64,000 nt of DNA from Escherichia coli DSM 30083 = JCM 1649 = ATCC 11775 (GTDB taxonomy: Bacteria; Pseudomonadota; Gammaproteobacteria; Enterobacterales; Enterobacteriaceae): contig NZ_CP033092.2 in the NCBI RefSeq assembly GCF_003697165.2, positions 3,658,001 through 3,722,000 of the forward strand. The letters run 5' to 3'. Of the stretch, positions 56,233-64,000 are shown piece by piece. Positions within the stretch are counted from its first letter, which is position 1, and every line of letters begins with the position of its first letter. A model generated the notes under the pieces. That model did no database searches. It saw nothing but the letters and a program-made list of their open reading frames with translations, and was not told the DNA's origin. A program made the translations under genes and the position numbers.

Positions 56233-56727
56233 ATGAATAATATAGATTTATTAAAAACTATAACAAACTACAAAAAAATCAAAAATCCGGCATACCCGGC
56301 TCAGGAGAGTCTGTTAATACACTTATATATTAGAGTAAATGACAAAATCCAGAGTATTATAGAAAATGAATTGAGCGAGTATAGAATAAACACTTCAACA
56401 TTTATGGTGTTAGTTTCATTATATATGTCTGATGATTATTGTCAGTCCCCTTCTGATATTTACAAGGAGTTACAATTCTCCAAAACAAACATCACACACA
56501 TCATAGACAAATTAGAAAAAAAGAATATTGCCAAAAGAATTAATAATAAAAACGATCGTCGAAGCAAAAGTATTTGCTTAACCCCTGACGGAGTTACACT
56601 TGCTCAAAAACTAATAAACACTCAAAATGTAATGCTAAAGAAAATCTGGAGCGGGCTATCAGATGATGAAATGAAAACATTTGAACTCGCCAACAAAAAA
56701 TTATTATCAAACCTTAATGTTAATTGA
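56233..56727 (+). CDS. vatX: VatX, MarR/PapX-type regulator
   Basis: A 164-residue protein of the MarR family, similar to PapX/FocX: MNNIDLLKTITNYKKIKNPA, then a winged helix (about 60-130; SPSDIYKELQFSKTNITHII with wing NKNDRRSKSICLT). PapX represses flagellar flhDC in UPEC. VatX has been described as a regulator encoded beside vat, but its targets are less clear. I prefer the ATG at 56233 because it aligns with the PapX start; 10 codons upstream is another in-frame ATG. It follows vat by 155 nt, after a hairpin. AT-rich, like the island. Confidence 0.9.
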   Translation: MNNIDLLKTITNYKKIKNPAYPAQESLLIHLYIRVNDKIQSIIENELSEYRINTSTFMVLVSLYMSDDYCQSPSDIYKELQFSKTNITHIIDKLEKKNIAKRINNKNDRRSKSICLTPDGVTLAQKLINTQNVMLKKIWSGLSDDEMKTFELANKKLLSNLNVN

Positions 56728-57161
56728 TGTTAAAACATACTAACAGTCATCTTCTTACAATGTATTCTTCTGGAGAGAATAACTACCAGAATATATAAAG
56801 ACATTAATCACACTCTCATTTAATTACAATGAGCATAAGAGCCACCAATGTTTATGCTGGTTAGGCTTTATATAGGAAACAATAAAAAAACGTCATTAAA
56901 CAAAGCGTTTTTAATGGCGTTGTTATTTAAAAGAAAGATATCAAATATAGATTAACCCCCATCGAATAAAGATGTTGTCTAATCATACCTGAAGGTATTT
57001 ATCACTAGAATTTTATTTGTATAAATGGACATATACCATTGGAAGATTTAGAAAAGCATGTCCAGGAGTTTAAGGACAAATCTCATACTGATTATCGGAA
57101 GCTTTTATCATTATATGATTACCAAGCATACAATGTATAATTATATACACTATTATTGTGA
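56728..57161. other. AT-rich gap between vatX and the integrase relic
   Basis: About 430 nt of very AT-rich sequence without a gene or RNA that I recognise. The lost C-terminal part of the integrase should once have been here, so it is probably deletion scar and island flank. Confidence 0.45.
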
Positions 57162-57500
57162 TTATAATTTGTTACTGTGCCACTCAAGGGCAATATCTTT
57201 GAAGGTGTTGTTTAACTGCGTTTCCCGGGCAATCTTTTCCTCTCGCTTCACTTCCATCAGATCGATTCCCCCAGAGATACCTCTTTTAGCTTCTTCAAGT
57301 TTTGCAGGAGCATCAGCTAAGGTGACCTCAGGATACACACCTAGTGCTAACAGCTTCTCTTTACCAGCTACACGATACTTGAGACGCCAATATTCTCCTC
57401 CACCAGGTTTTACCAGGAGGTACAGACCACCACCATCAGCCAACTTGTAAGCCTTCTCTTTTGGCTTGGCAGTGTCTATTTGACGGGCATTGAGTTTCAC
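57162..57500 (-). pseudogene. Truncated P4/CP4-type integrase next to thrW
   Basis: Only the N-terminal 112 residues of a tyrosine integrase remain: MKLNARQIDTAKPKEKAYKL ... GGGLYLLVKPGGGEYWRLKY ... LGVYPEVTLADA, the DUF4102 arm-binding domain of P4-like integrases (normally about 390-420 residues). The core-binding and catalytic domains are missing, so the island can no longer excise by itself. It lies 154 nt from the 3' end of tRNA thrW and reads away from it, the normal place for the integrase of an element inserted at this tRNA. Confidence 0.88.
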
Positions 57501-57654
57501 TTGGGGGTATCTCCACTAAACTGAACAGCAAATCCCCTCAATTGCTTGTAGAGTTTGGGGTACTTAAATAGACGTCAAAAGACTAAAAGGGGCATTAATA
57601 TACTGATTATAAGAGGTTTTTAAATACTTGAGTAGACTTGGGGAGACGTTAGAA

Positions 57655-57730
57655 TGGTGCCGATAATAGGAGTCGAACCTACGACCTTCGCATTACGAAT
57701 GCGCTGCTCTACCAACTGAGCTATATCGGC
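57655..57730 (-). tRNA. thrW: tRNA-Thr (anticodon CGU)
   Basis: The minus strand reads GCCGATATAGCTCAGTTGG ... with anticodon-stem loop GCGCATTCGTAATGCG (anticodon CGT), T-arm GTAGGTTCGACTCCTAT region, and encoded CCA at the 3' end; 76 nt in all. It matches E. coli thrW, a known integration site for genomic islands (CP4-6 in K-12, the vat island in UPEC). Confidence 0.97.
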
Positions 57731-57781
57731 CCTGAAAGGACATGTTCACGAACGTGAATCACGGTGGACAAGGTTAAAACT

Positions 57782-57840
57782 AACCGGGCGATGCGTCAAT
57801 GGCCTTGTGAATCAAATGGCTACTTTTGCATCACCCGGTT
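57782..57840 (-). terminator. Hairpin downstream of proA
   Basis: AACCGGG-GATGC (57782-57794) can pair with GCATC-CCCGGTT (57828-57840), interrupted by one mismatch. It is 4 nt after the proA stop on the minus strand and is followed by AGTTTTAACC; probable end of the proBA transcript. The same hairpin, with TTTTATTTA on the other side, could also work in the reverse direction. Confidence 0.6.
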
Positions 57841-57844
57841 TTAT

Positions 57845-59098
57845 TTACGCACGAATGGTGTAATCACCAATGCCGATCCACTTGTAAGTGGTCAGAGCTT
57901 CCAGCCCCATTGGGCCGCGCGCGTGGAGTTTTTGTGTGCTTACCGCAACTTCCGCCCCCAGACCAAACTGGCCGCCGTCGGTAAAACGCGTAGAGGCGTT
58001 AACGTAAACAGCGGAGGAATCCACTTCGTTAACAAAACGCTGGGCGTTGCGCATATCGCGGGTCAGGATCGCATCGGAGTGTTGCGTGCCGTGTTCACGA
58101 ATATGGGCAATGGCGTCATCCAGATCGCTAACGATTTTGACGTTCAAATCTAATGACAGAAACTCATCGTCATACTCTTCGGCTTTAACAGCCACCACCT
58201 TCGCGGGGCCTGCCTGCAACTGCGCCAGCGCGGCTGCATCAGCGTGTAACGTCACGCCGCTTTCCGCCATTTGTTTGCTTAATGCGGGCAGGAAGCTATC
58301 TGCGATGTTTTTATTTACCAGCAACGTTTCTACCGTATTACATGTGCTCGGTCGCTGAGTTTTCGCGTTGACAATTACTTTCAGGGCTTCAGCGATCTCT
58401 GCACTTTCATCAACGTAAATATGGCATACGCCTATACCGCCTGTGATCACCGGGATTGTCGACTGCTCGCGGCACAGTTTATGCAAACCAGCCCCACCGC
58501 GCGGGATCAGCATGTCGATGTATTTATCCATACGCAGCATTTCACTGACCAGCGCACGGTCAGGATTATCAATTGCCTGCACGGCACCCGCCGGTAAGCC
58601 GCAGGATTTCAGGGCGTCCTGAATCACCGCTACCGTTGCAGCGTTAGTGCGACAGGTTTCTTTGCCGCCGCGCAGGATCACCGCGTTACCGGTTTTCAGG
58701 CACAGGGAAGCAACATCAACCGTCACGTTCGGGCGCGCTTCATAAATCACGCCAATCACCCCCAGCGGTACGCGACGACGCTCAAGACGCAGGCCGCTGT
58801 CCAGTACGCCGCCATCGATTACCTGCCCCACAGGATCGGCGAGATTGCACACCTGGCGCACATCGTCGGCAATGCCTTTCAGCCGTGCGGGCGTCAGTGC
58901 CAGACGGTCAAGCATCGCTTCGCTAAGGCCATTGGCACGCGCGTCTGCAACATCCTGTGCGTTAGCGTTGAGGATACTTTCGCTTTGTGCTTCCAGTTCA
59001 TCGGCGATTTTTTCCAGCACACGATTTTTTTCGCGGCTGGAGAGTTGCGCTAATTTATACGAGGCTTGCTTCGCGGCAATGCCCATTTGTTCCAGCAT
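57845..59098 (-). CDS. proA: ProA, gamma-glutamyl phosphate reductase
   Basis: A 417-residue NADPH-dependent reductase that converts gamma-glutamyl phosphate to glutamate semialdehyde, second step of proline biosynthesis. The aldehyde-dehydrogenase-like landmarks are complete: VIYEARPNVTVDVASLCLKTG, AVILRGGKE, and the catalytic Cys in TQRPSTCNTVET. It lies 11 nt after proB on the minus strand, forming the proBA operon. Sequence matches E. coli ProA. Confidence 0.98.
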   Translation of the reverse strand: MLEQMGIAAKQASYKLAQLSSREKNRVLEKIADELEAQSESILNANAQDVADARANGLSEAMLDRLALTPARLKGIADDVRQVCNLADPVGQVIDGGVLDSGLRLERRRVPLGVIGVIYEARPNVTVDVASLCLKTGNAVILRGGKETCRTNAATVAVIQDALKSCGLPAGAVQAIDNPDRALVSEMLRMDKYIDMLIPRGGAGLHKLCREQSTIPVITGGIGVCHIYVDESAEIAEALKVIVNAKTQRPSTCNTVETLLVNKNIADSFLPALSKQMAESGVTLHADAAALAQLQAGPAKVVAVKAEEYDDEFLSLDLNVKIVSDLDDAIAHIREHGTQHSDAILTRDMRNAQRFVNEVDSSAVYVNASTRFTDGGQFGLGAEVAVSTQKLHARGPMGLEALTTYKWIGIGDYTIRA

Positions 59099-59109
59099 CG
59101 GCCAGCTCC

Positions 59110-60213
59110 TTAACGGGTAATCATGTCATCACGGTGAACGGCAACCGGGCCGTATTCATATCCCAGTATTGCATCAATTTCTTGCGAGTGGTGTCCGGCA
59201 ATACGGCGTAATGCATCGCTGTTGTAACGACTGACGCCGTGGGCGATATCGCGACCTTCGAGGTTGCAAATACGGATGACTTCACCACGCGAGAAATTGC
59301 CAGTCACGCTTTTAATGCCTTTCGGCAACAGGGAGCTGCCGCGTTCCAGAATGGCGGCAGTTGCCCCTTCATCTACCGTGATTTCACCCGCAGGCGGCGC
59401 ACCGAAAATCCAGCGTTTACGGTTTTCAAGCGGAGTCGCCTGGGCATGGAACAGCGTACCGACGGAAATGCCTTCCATCACATCACCAATAACGCCCGGC
59501 TTGCTGCCCGCGGCAATAATGGTGTCGATACCCGCACGGCAAGCCACGTCAGCGGCCTGCAATTTGGTGCTCATACCGCCAGTTCCGAGGCCTGAAACGC
59601 TATCACCGGCAATCGCGCGCAGTGCGTCATCAATGCCGTACACATCTTTAATCAGTTCTGCCTGCGGATTGCTGCGCGGGTCAGCGGTATACAAACCTTT
59701 TTGATCGGTCAGCAGCAACAGTTTATCGGCACCCGCCAGAATCGCCGCCAGCGCAGAAAGGTTATCGTTATCACCGACCTTAATCTCTGCAGTAGCGACA
59801 GCATCGTTCTCATTAATTACCGGAACGATATTGTTATCGAGCAACGCACGCAGGGTATCGCGGGCGTTCAGGAAGCGTTCACGATCTTCCATATCAGCAC
59901 GGGTCAGCAACATCTGCCCGACATGAATGCCGTAAATTGAAAACAGCTGTTCCCACAGTTGAATCAGTCGACTCTGCCCTACCGCCGCCAGCAGCTGTTT
60001 TGAAGCGATAGTCGCTGGCAATTCCGGGTACCCCAGGTGCTCACGTCCGGCGGCAATCGCACCTGACGTCACAATAACAATCCGATGCCCGGCGGCATGT
60101 AACTGCGCGCACTGGCGAACAAGTTCAACGATATGGGCACGGTTCAGGCGGCGCGATCCGCCTGTTAGCACACTGGTGCCGAGTTTTACCACCAGCGTCT
60201 GGCTGTCACTCAT
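59110..60213 (-). CDS. proB: ProB, glutamate 5-kinase
   Basis: A 367-residue kinase, first and feedback-inhibited step of proline synthesis: an amino-acid-kinase domain ([59 protein letters not shown]) and a C-terminal PUA domain (about 275-367; [20 protein letters not shown]). I chose the ATG at 60213 ([12 protein letters not shown]) as in K-12; a start 13 codons upstream is in frame but unlikely. It diverges from phoE over a 288-nt region that holds both promoters. Confidence 0.98.
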
Positions 60214-60402
60214 GATTCTCTGCCATTCAATTTTAGGAAAAAATGATATCAAACGAACGTTTTAGCAGGACTGTCGTCGGTTGCCAACCATCTGCGAGCA
60301 AAGCATGGCGTTTTGTTGCGCGGGATCAGCAAGCGTAGCGGCAGTTGTTTACGCTTTTATTACAGATTTAATAAATTACCACATTTTAAGAATATTATTA
60401 AT

Positions 60403-60420
60403 CTGTAATATATCTTTAAC
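60403..60420 (+). promoter_or_regulatory. Pho box of phoE
   Basis: CTGTAATATATCTTTAAC matches the PhoB recognition pattern CTGTCAT-A4-CTGTCAT in both half sites (CTGTAAT and CTTTAAC) and lies 10 nt upstream of the likely -10 (TAAAAA, 60431-60436). This is the known position of the phoE Pho box. PhoE is induced under phosphate limitation through PhoB. Confidence 0.88.
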
Positions 60421-60501
60421 AATCTCAGGTTAAAAACTTTCCTGTTTTCAACGGGACTCTCCCGCTGAATATTCGCGCGTTAATTAAAATCAGGAATGAA
60501 A

Positions 60502-61557
60502 ATGAAAAAGAGCACTCTGGCATTAGTGGTGATGGGCATTGTGGCATCTGTATCCGTACAGGCCGCAGAAATATATAACAAAGACGGTAATAAACTGGAT
60601 GTCTATGGCAAAGTTAAAGCCATGCATTATATGAGTGATAATGACAGTAAAGATGGCGACCAGAGTTATATCCGTTTTGGTTTTAAAGGCGAAACACAAA
60701 TTAACGTTCAACTGACTGGTTATGGTCGTTGGGAAGCTGAGTTTGCCGGTAATAAAGCGGAGAGTGATACTGCACAGCAAAAAACGCGTCTCGCTTTTGC
60801 CGGGTTGAAATATAAAGATTTGGGTTCTTTCGATTATGGTCGTAACCTGGGCGCGTTGTATGACGTGGAAGCCTGGACCGATATGTTCCCGGAATTTGGT
60901 GGCGACTCCTCGGCGCAGACCGACAACTTTATGACCAAACGCGCCAGCGGTCTGGCGACGTATCGGAACACCGACTTCTTCGGCGTTATCGATGGCCTGA
61001 ACTTAACCCTGCAATATCAAGGGAAAAACGAAAACCGCGACGTTAAAAAGCAAAACGGCGATGGCTTCGGCACGTCATTGACATATGACTTTGGTGGCAG
61101 CGATTTCGCCATCAGTGGAGCCTATACCAACTCTGATCGCACCAACGAGCAGAACCTGCAAAGCCGTGGCACAGGCAAGCGTGCAGAAGCATGGGCAACA
61201 GGTCTGAAATACGATGCCAATAATATTTATCTGGCAACTTTCTATTCTGAAACACGTAAAATGACGCCAATCTCTGGCGGTTTTGCCAATAAGACGCAGA
61301 ACTTTGAAGCGGTCGCTCAATACCAGTTTGACTTTGGTCTGCGTCCATCGCTGGGTTATGTCTTATCGAAAGGGAAAGATATTGAGGGCATCGGTGATGA
61401 AGATCTGGTCAATTATGTCGATGTTGGTGCTACGTATTATTTCAACAAAAATATGTCAGCGTTTGTTGATTATAAAATTAATCAGCTGGATAGCGATAAT
61501 AAGCTGAATATCAACAATGATGATATTGTCGCGGTTGGGATGACGTATCAGTTTTAA
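60502..61557 (+). CDS. phoE: PhoE, anion-selective outer-membrane porin
   Basis: A 351-residue general porin with signal peptide MKKSTLALVVMGIVASVSVQ (cleavage AA-AEIYNKDG) and a 16-stranded barrel ending in VGMTYQF (terminal Phe). Pore-constriction L3 region includes PEFGGDSSAQTDNFM. PhoE gives an anion-preferring channel for phosphate and polyphosphate during phosphate starvation. The ATG at 60502 is favoured because CAGGA lies at proper distance and gives the known signal peptide; the ATG at 60496 would add two residues. Confidence 0.97.
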   Translation: MKKSTLALVVMGIVASVSVQAAEIYNKDGNKLDVYGKVKAMHYMSDNDSKDGDQSYIRFGFKGETQINVQLTGYGRWEAEFAGNKAESDTAQQKTRLAFAGLKYKDLGSFDYGRNLGALYDVEAWTDMFPEFGGDSSAQTDNFMTKRASGLATYRNTDFFGVIDGLNLTLQYQGKNENRDVKKQNGDGFGTSLTYDFGGSDFAISGAYTNSDRTNEQNLQSRGTGKRAEAWATGLKYDANNIYLATFYSETRKMTPISGGFANKTQNFEAVAQYQFDFGLRPSLGYVLSKGKDIEGIGDEDLVNYVDVGATYYFNKNMSAFVDYKINQLDSDNKLNINNDDIVAVGMTYQF

Positions 61558-61565
61558 TGAATATT

Positions 61566-61660
61566 GCCGGATGCGGCGTGAACGCCTTATCCGGCCTACG
61601 AAAACTACGAAAACCAATATTTCAGGCCGGAAGAGATGCTCTAACATCGCATCCGGCACA
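61566..61660. repeat. REP/BIME element between phoE and crl
   Basis: GCCGGATGCGGCGTGAACGC and CCTTATCCGGCCTACG form a typical E. coli REP (61566-61600); a second inverted REP half (CATCGCATCCGGCAC at about 61645-61660) follows after a spacer with AGGCCGGA. It lies between convergent phoE and crl, where such elements are common and can protect mRNA 3' ends. Confidence 0.88.
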
Positions 61661-61666
61661 TTTCAT

Positions 61667-62068
61667 TCACGCCGTTAACTTCACCGGTTCATCACGAAAA
61701 TCATCTGCCGGTTCCAGCTTCAGATTCAGCGTCGCCAGCAGCTCACGCAGCTTCTCGTGAAATTCACGCAGGGTGTGCTCCAGTCGTTCAACCACTTCGG
61801 CATCTTTTATCTGAACACTCGTCCAGTCGCCTGCTTTATCGAACAGACCAAACTGGTAACTGTAGGTAAAACGGGATTCCTGCGCTTCCAGTTCCATCCA
61901 CCAGCCCCAGAACTCACGCACTTCCGGTGCCGGTTTCACGTTGACGCATACAGCCAGACAATCGAAAAAGAATCGATTATCTTCGCACTTACCTTCACGA
62001 ATATACGGGCCTAGTGCGGTAAATTTTTTGACTAATCTGCTCTTCGGGTGTCCACTCGGTAACGTCAT
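61667..62068 (-). CDS. crl: Crl, sigma-S assembly factor
   Basis: A 133-residue protein that binds RpoS and helps it form RNA polymerase holoenzyme, raising expression of curli and other stationary-phase genes. The sequence (MTLPSGHPKSRLVKKFTALG ... FWGWWMELEAQESRFTYSYQ) matches E. coli Crl, and the frame is intact; some laboratory strains carry crl insertions. The ATG at 62068 follows AGGAGATTGC. It is convergent with phoE and separated from frsA by about 57 nt on the same strand. Confidence 0.97.
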   Translation of the reverse strand: MTLPSGHPKSRLVKKFTALGPYIREGKCEDNRFFFDCLAVCVNVKPAPEVREFWGWWMELEAQESRFTYSYQFGLFDKAGDWTSVQIKDAEVVERLEHTLREFHEKLRELLATLNLKLEPADDFRDEPVKLTA

Positions 62069-62125
62069 TGCAATCTCCTGTTGTGATGCAACTGTTTTAC
62101 CAAATTGGTAAAATTTAGCAAATTT

Positions 62126-63370
62126 TTAACACAAACGTTTTTCGATCCAGTCTGTGATTTCCTGAAGGCCTTTGTCAAAATTCCGATACACCGGGTTAAA
62201 TGGGATCTCTAATAATTTACCGTCAGCAGATGACGACGTGATTAAGCGTGAGTCCTCTTCCGGGCTGAACGGATCGTTCTTCCAGTAGCCTGATAACATT
62301 GGCGTTGGGCAGCGACGTCCCAGCAATCCTTGCACTTTTAATGAATAGCGATTCAACTCCACGCGCAACGCTTCATCGGAAGCATCATGCATCCCTAAAC
62401 GACTGGCCAGAACGTCAAGATACATTTCCGGCACCTGTTGCTGGCACTTAAAATCACTCAACAGGGTATGAACTACCGGACCAAGACAAGCAACCGCTTT
62501 CAGACGTGGCGATTCAAGGTATGCCAGACGCACGGCAACGTTAGCGCCGAAACGGAAACCAAAGGCCGCGACGCGAGTGTGATCCACCCACGGTACGTTA
62601 GGCAGCGCCTTTAAAACGTGCTGATGCAACAGGCTGGAGTCCTGGGTGAGCTTCCATTTTGAAGAAAAGCCCACCGACGGCATATCAATAGTCAGCATAG
62701 CAATGCCGCGCGGCGCAAAATAACGTTCATACAGGCTGTAATAGTCCGTCTGCATCGCATCCAGACCACCACACATTAATACTGTCGGGAACGGGCCATC
62801 GCCTTTCGGCATATGCAAAAAGCCGGTGATGGGCGCACCGCCGGGTACGGTAAACTCCATCTGCCGCATCGTGCCCGGCAGACGCTGAGCGGCCTCTTCA
62901 TAGGCGCGGTTTGACAAAGCCTGCGCTTGCTCGGCCAGGTCATCTCCTTTCAGATGAGGATAGGCAGCAATGTTGTACAACGTAGCCGCATGCAGCCAGT
63001 GTCGACCGCTGAGTTGCGGATCTTCTTCCGCACAGGCTTTTTGTTGCCACACCATCGCCTGGGTAGCCCACTCATAAATCCAGTTGCCGCCGCGGTAGCC
63101 AATCACCGTATCGTATAAATCATCGTCGGTACGTTCGGCATCGCTCATCACAATACGCGCCTGGACATCGAGGATTTCACGGGGGTCAATGCCGCGCCAG
63201 ATCCACATCAGACGGTTAATCATGCGATACCAGTGAGGGATGGTTTTACCATCAAGGGCCGACTGCACAGGCGGTTGTGCGCCGTGACTAAAGCGGCGGA
63301 CTAGCGTCGAGGTTTCAGGATGTTTAAAGCGGGGTTTGAACAGGGTTTCGCTCAGGTTTGCCTGTGTCAT
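62126..63370 (-). CDS. frsA: FrsA, alpha/beta-fold fermentation-respiration switch protein
   Basis: A 414-residue protein of the FrsA/YafA alpha/beta-hydrolase family. The N-terminal region is mainly helical; the hydrolase-like core has a VLMCGGLDAMQTDYYSLYE segment around residue 220 and AAFGFRFGANVAVRLAYL as nucleophile elbow (GFRFGAN, with Arg/Phe instead of Ser, so a classical serine nucleophile seems absent). FrsA binds unphosphorylated EIIA-Glc and promotes respiration over fermentation; reported enzymatic activity is disputed. It is in the same direction as crl. Confidence 0.96.
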   Translation of the reverse strand: MTQANLSETLFKPRFKHPETSTLVRRFSHGAQPPVQSALDGKTIPHWYRMINRLMWIWRGIDPREILDVQARIVMSDAERTDDDLYDTVIGYRGGNWIYEWATQAMVWQQKACAEEDPQLSGRHWLHAATLYNIAAYPHLKGDDLAEQAQALSNRAYEEAAQRLPGTMRQMEFTVPGGAPITGFLHMPKGDGPFPTVLMCGGLDAMQTDYYSLYERYFAPRGIAMLTIDMPSVGFSSKWKLTQDSSLLHQHVLKALPNVPWVDHTRVAAFGFRFGANVAVRLAYLESPRLKAVACLGPVVHTLLSDFKCQQQVPEMYLDVLASRLGMHDASDEALRVELNRYSLKVQGLLGRRCPTPMLSGYWKNDPFSPEEDSRLITSSSADGKLLEIPFNPVYRNFDKGLQEITDWIEKRLC

Positions 63371-63461
63371 GGATGCAGCCTCCAGAATACTTACTGGAAA
63401 CTATTGTAACCTGCCTGAAGTTAAAAAGAACAACGCCCGGCAGTGCCAGGCGTTGAAAAGA

Positions 63462-63920
63462 TTAGCGACCGGAGATTGGCGGGACGAATACGACGCCCAT
63501 ATCCCACGGCTGTTCGATCCAGGTATTTTGCGGAATATCAACAACATAATCATCAACCAGCGGACGACCGGCCGGTTTTGCGAAGATGGTGATAAAGTGC
63601 GCTTTTGGATACATTTCACGAATCGCAACCGCAGTACCACCGGTATCTACCAGGTCATCAATAACGATGAAGCCTTCGCCATCGCCTTCTGCGCGTTTCA
63701 GCACTTTAAGCTCGCGCTGGTTGTCGTGATCGTAGCTGGAAATACAAACGGTATCGACATGACGAATACCCAGTTCACGCGCCAGTAACGCACCCGGTAC
63801 CAGACCGCCACGGCTTACGGCAATAATGCCTTTCCATTGTTCAGAAGGCATCAGTCGGCTTGCGAGTTTACGTGCATGGATCTGCAACATGTCCCAGGTG
63901 ACGATGTATTTTTCGCTCAT
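63462..63920 (-). CDS. gpt: Gpt, xanthine-guanine phosphoribosyltransferase
   Basis: A 152-residue purine salvage enzyme that converts xanthine, guanine and hypoxanthine with PRPP to XMP, GMP and IMP. The PRPP-binding signature is GFIVIDDLVDTGGTAVAIRE with the two acidic residues; the flexible loop region VCISSYDHDNQ is also present. The sequence agrees with E. coli Gpt and is complete. It stands 92 nt upstream of frsA. The remaining 80 nt to the window edge contain no gene. Confidence 0.98.
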   Translation of the reverse strand: MSEKYIVTWDMLQIHARKLASRLMPSEQWKGIIAVSRGGLVPGALLARELGIRHVDTVCISSYDHDNQRELKVLKRAEGDGEGFIVIDDLVDTGGTAVAIREMYPKAHFITIFAKPAGRPLVDDYVVDIPQNTWIEQPWDMGVVFVPPISGR

Positions 63921-64000
63921 GTGAAGTGTCCCAGCCTGTTTATCTACGGCTTAAAAAGTGTTCGAGGGGAAAATAGGTTGCGCGAGATTATAGAGATCTG

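Overview
The window is chromosomal DNA of Escherichia coli. This rests on near-verbatim recognition of many E. coli proteins (BetT/I/B/A, YahA-F, RclRABC, EcpR-E, ProA/B, PhoE, Crl, FrsA, Gpt). It is shown in the opposite orientation to the usual K-12 map, running from yahF to gpt. Several blocks absent from K-12 point to an extraintestinal pathogenic (phylogroup B2-like) strain: a SPATE toxin gene (vat) with its MarR-type partner beside tRNA thrW, a full-length intimin-like fdeC, an UpaB-type autotransporter under an apparent invertible switch, and a cluster of oxidoreductase genes. The CP4-6 prophage and paoABCD, which lie near thrW/yagU in K-12, are not present here.

Layout. 0-5 kb: yahF (cut by the window edge), yahE, yahD, then divergent yahC and yahB, then pdeL (a LuxR-EAL c-di-GMP phosphodiesterase/regulator). 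5.9-11.9 kb: the choline-to-glycine-betaine osmoprotection locus, betT diverging from betIBA across a BetI operator. 12-19 kb: a phase-variation module with a FimB/FimE-like tyrosine recombinase, a 278-bp segment bounded by 16-bp inverted repeats, a LuxR-type regulator, a 46-codon membrane-peptide ORF coupled by an ATGA overlap, a second LuxR-like regulator, an UpaB-like autotransporter, and ykgH (Wzz-like). 19-22 kb: ykgEFG (lutABC-type lactate oxidation). 22.4-25.8 kb: the reactive-chlorine resistance locus rclR/rclABC. 25.9-39.1 kb: an aldo/keto reductase, ykgA (AraC family), fdeC, two more aldo/keto reductases, two LysR regulators around a broken gene, a dienelactone-hydrolase-like protein and an Old Yellow Enzyme family reductase.

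39.6-49.8 kb: ykgR, the Zur-controlled alternative ribosomal proteins (ykgM/ykgO), ykgL, the E. coli common pilus operon ecpRABCDE, ykgJ and yagU. 49.9-57.7 kb: the thrW-associated island with a decayed IS1-family element, a perfect CRP-type palindrome, vat, vatX, a truncated integrase and tRNA-Thr(CGU). 57.8-64 kb: core genes proA, proB, phoE (with a Pho box), a REP/BIME, crl, frsA and gpt.

Together the accessory genes form a dense surface-adhesion set (UpaB, FdeC, ECP, Vat) interleaved with stress functions (betaine, reactive chlorine, reactive carbonyl/electrophile reduction, zinc starvation). The strongest lead is the recombinase / invertible segment / dual-regulator / small-membrane-ORF / autotransporter module at 12.97-17.91 kb. 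It resembles known fim-type promoter switches, but it carries an uncharacterised coupled small ORF and an unusual doubled repeat at one end.
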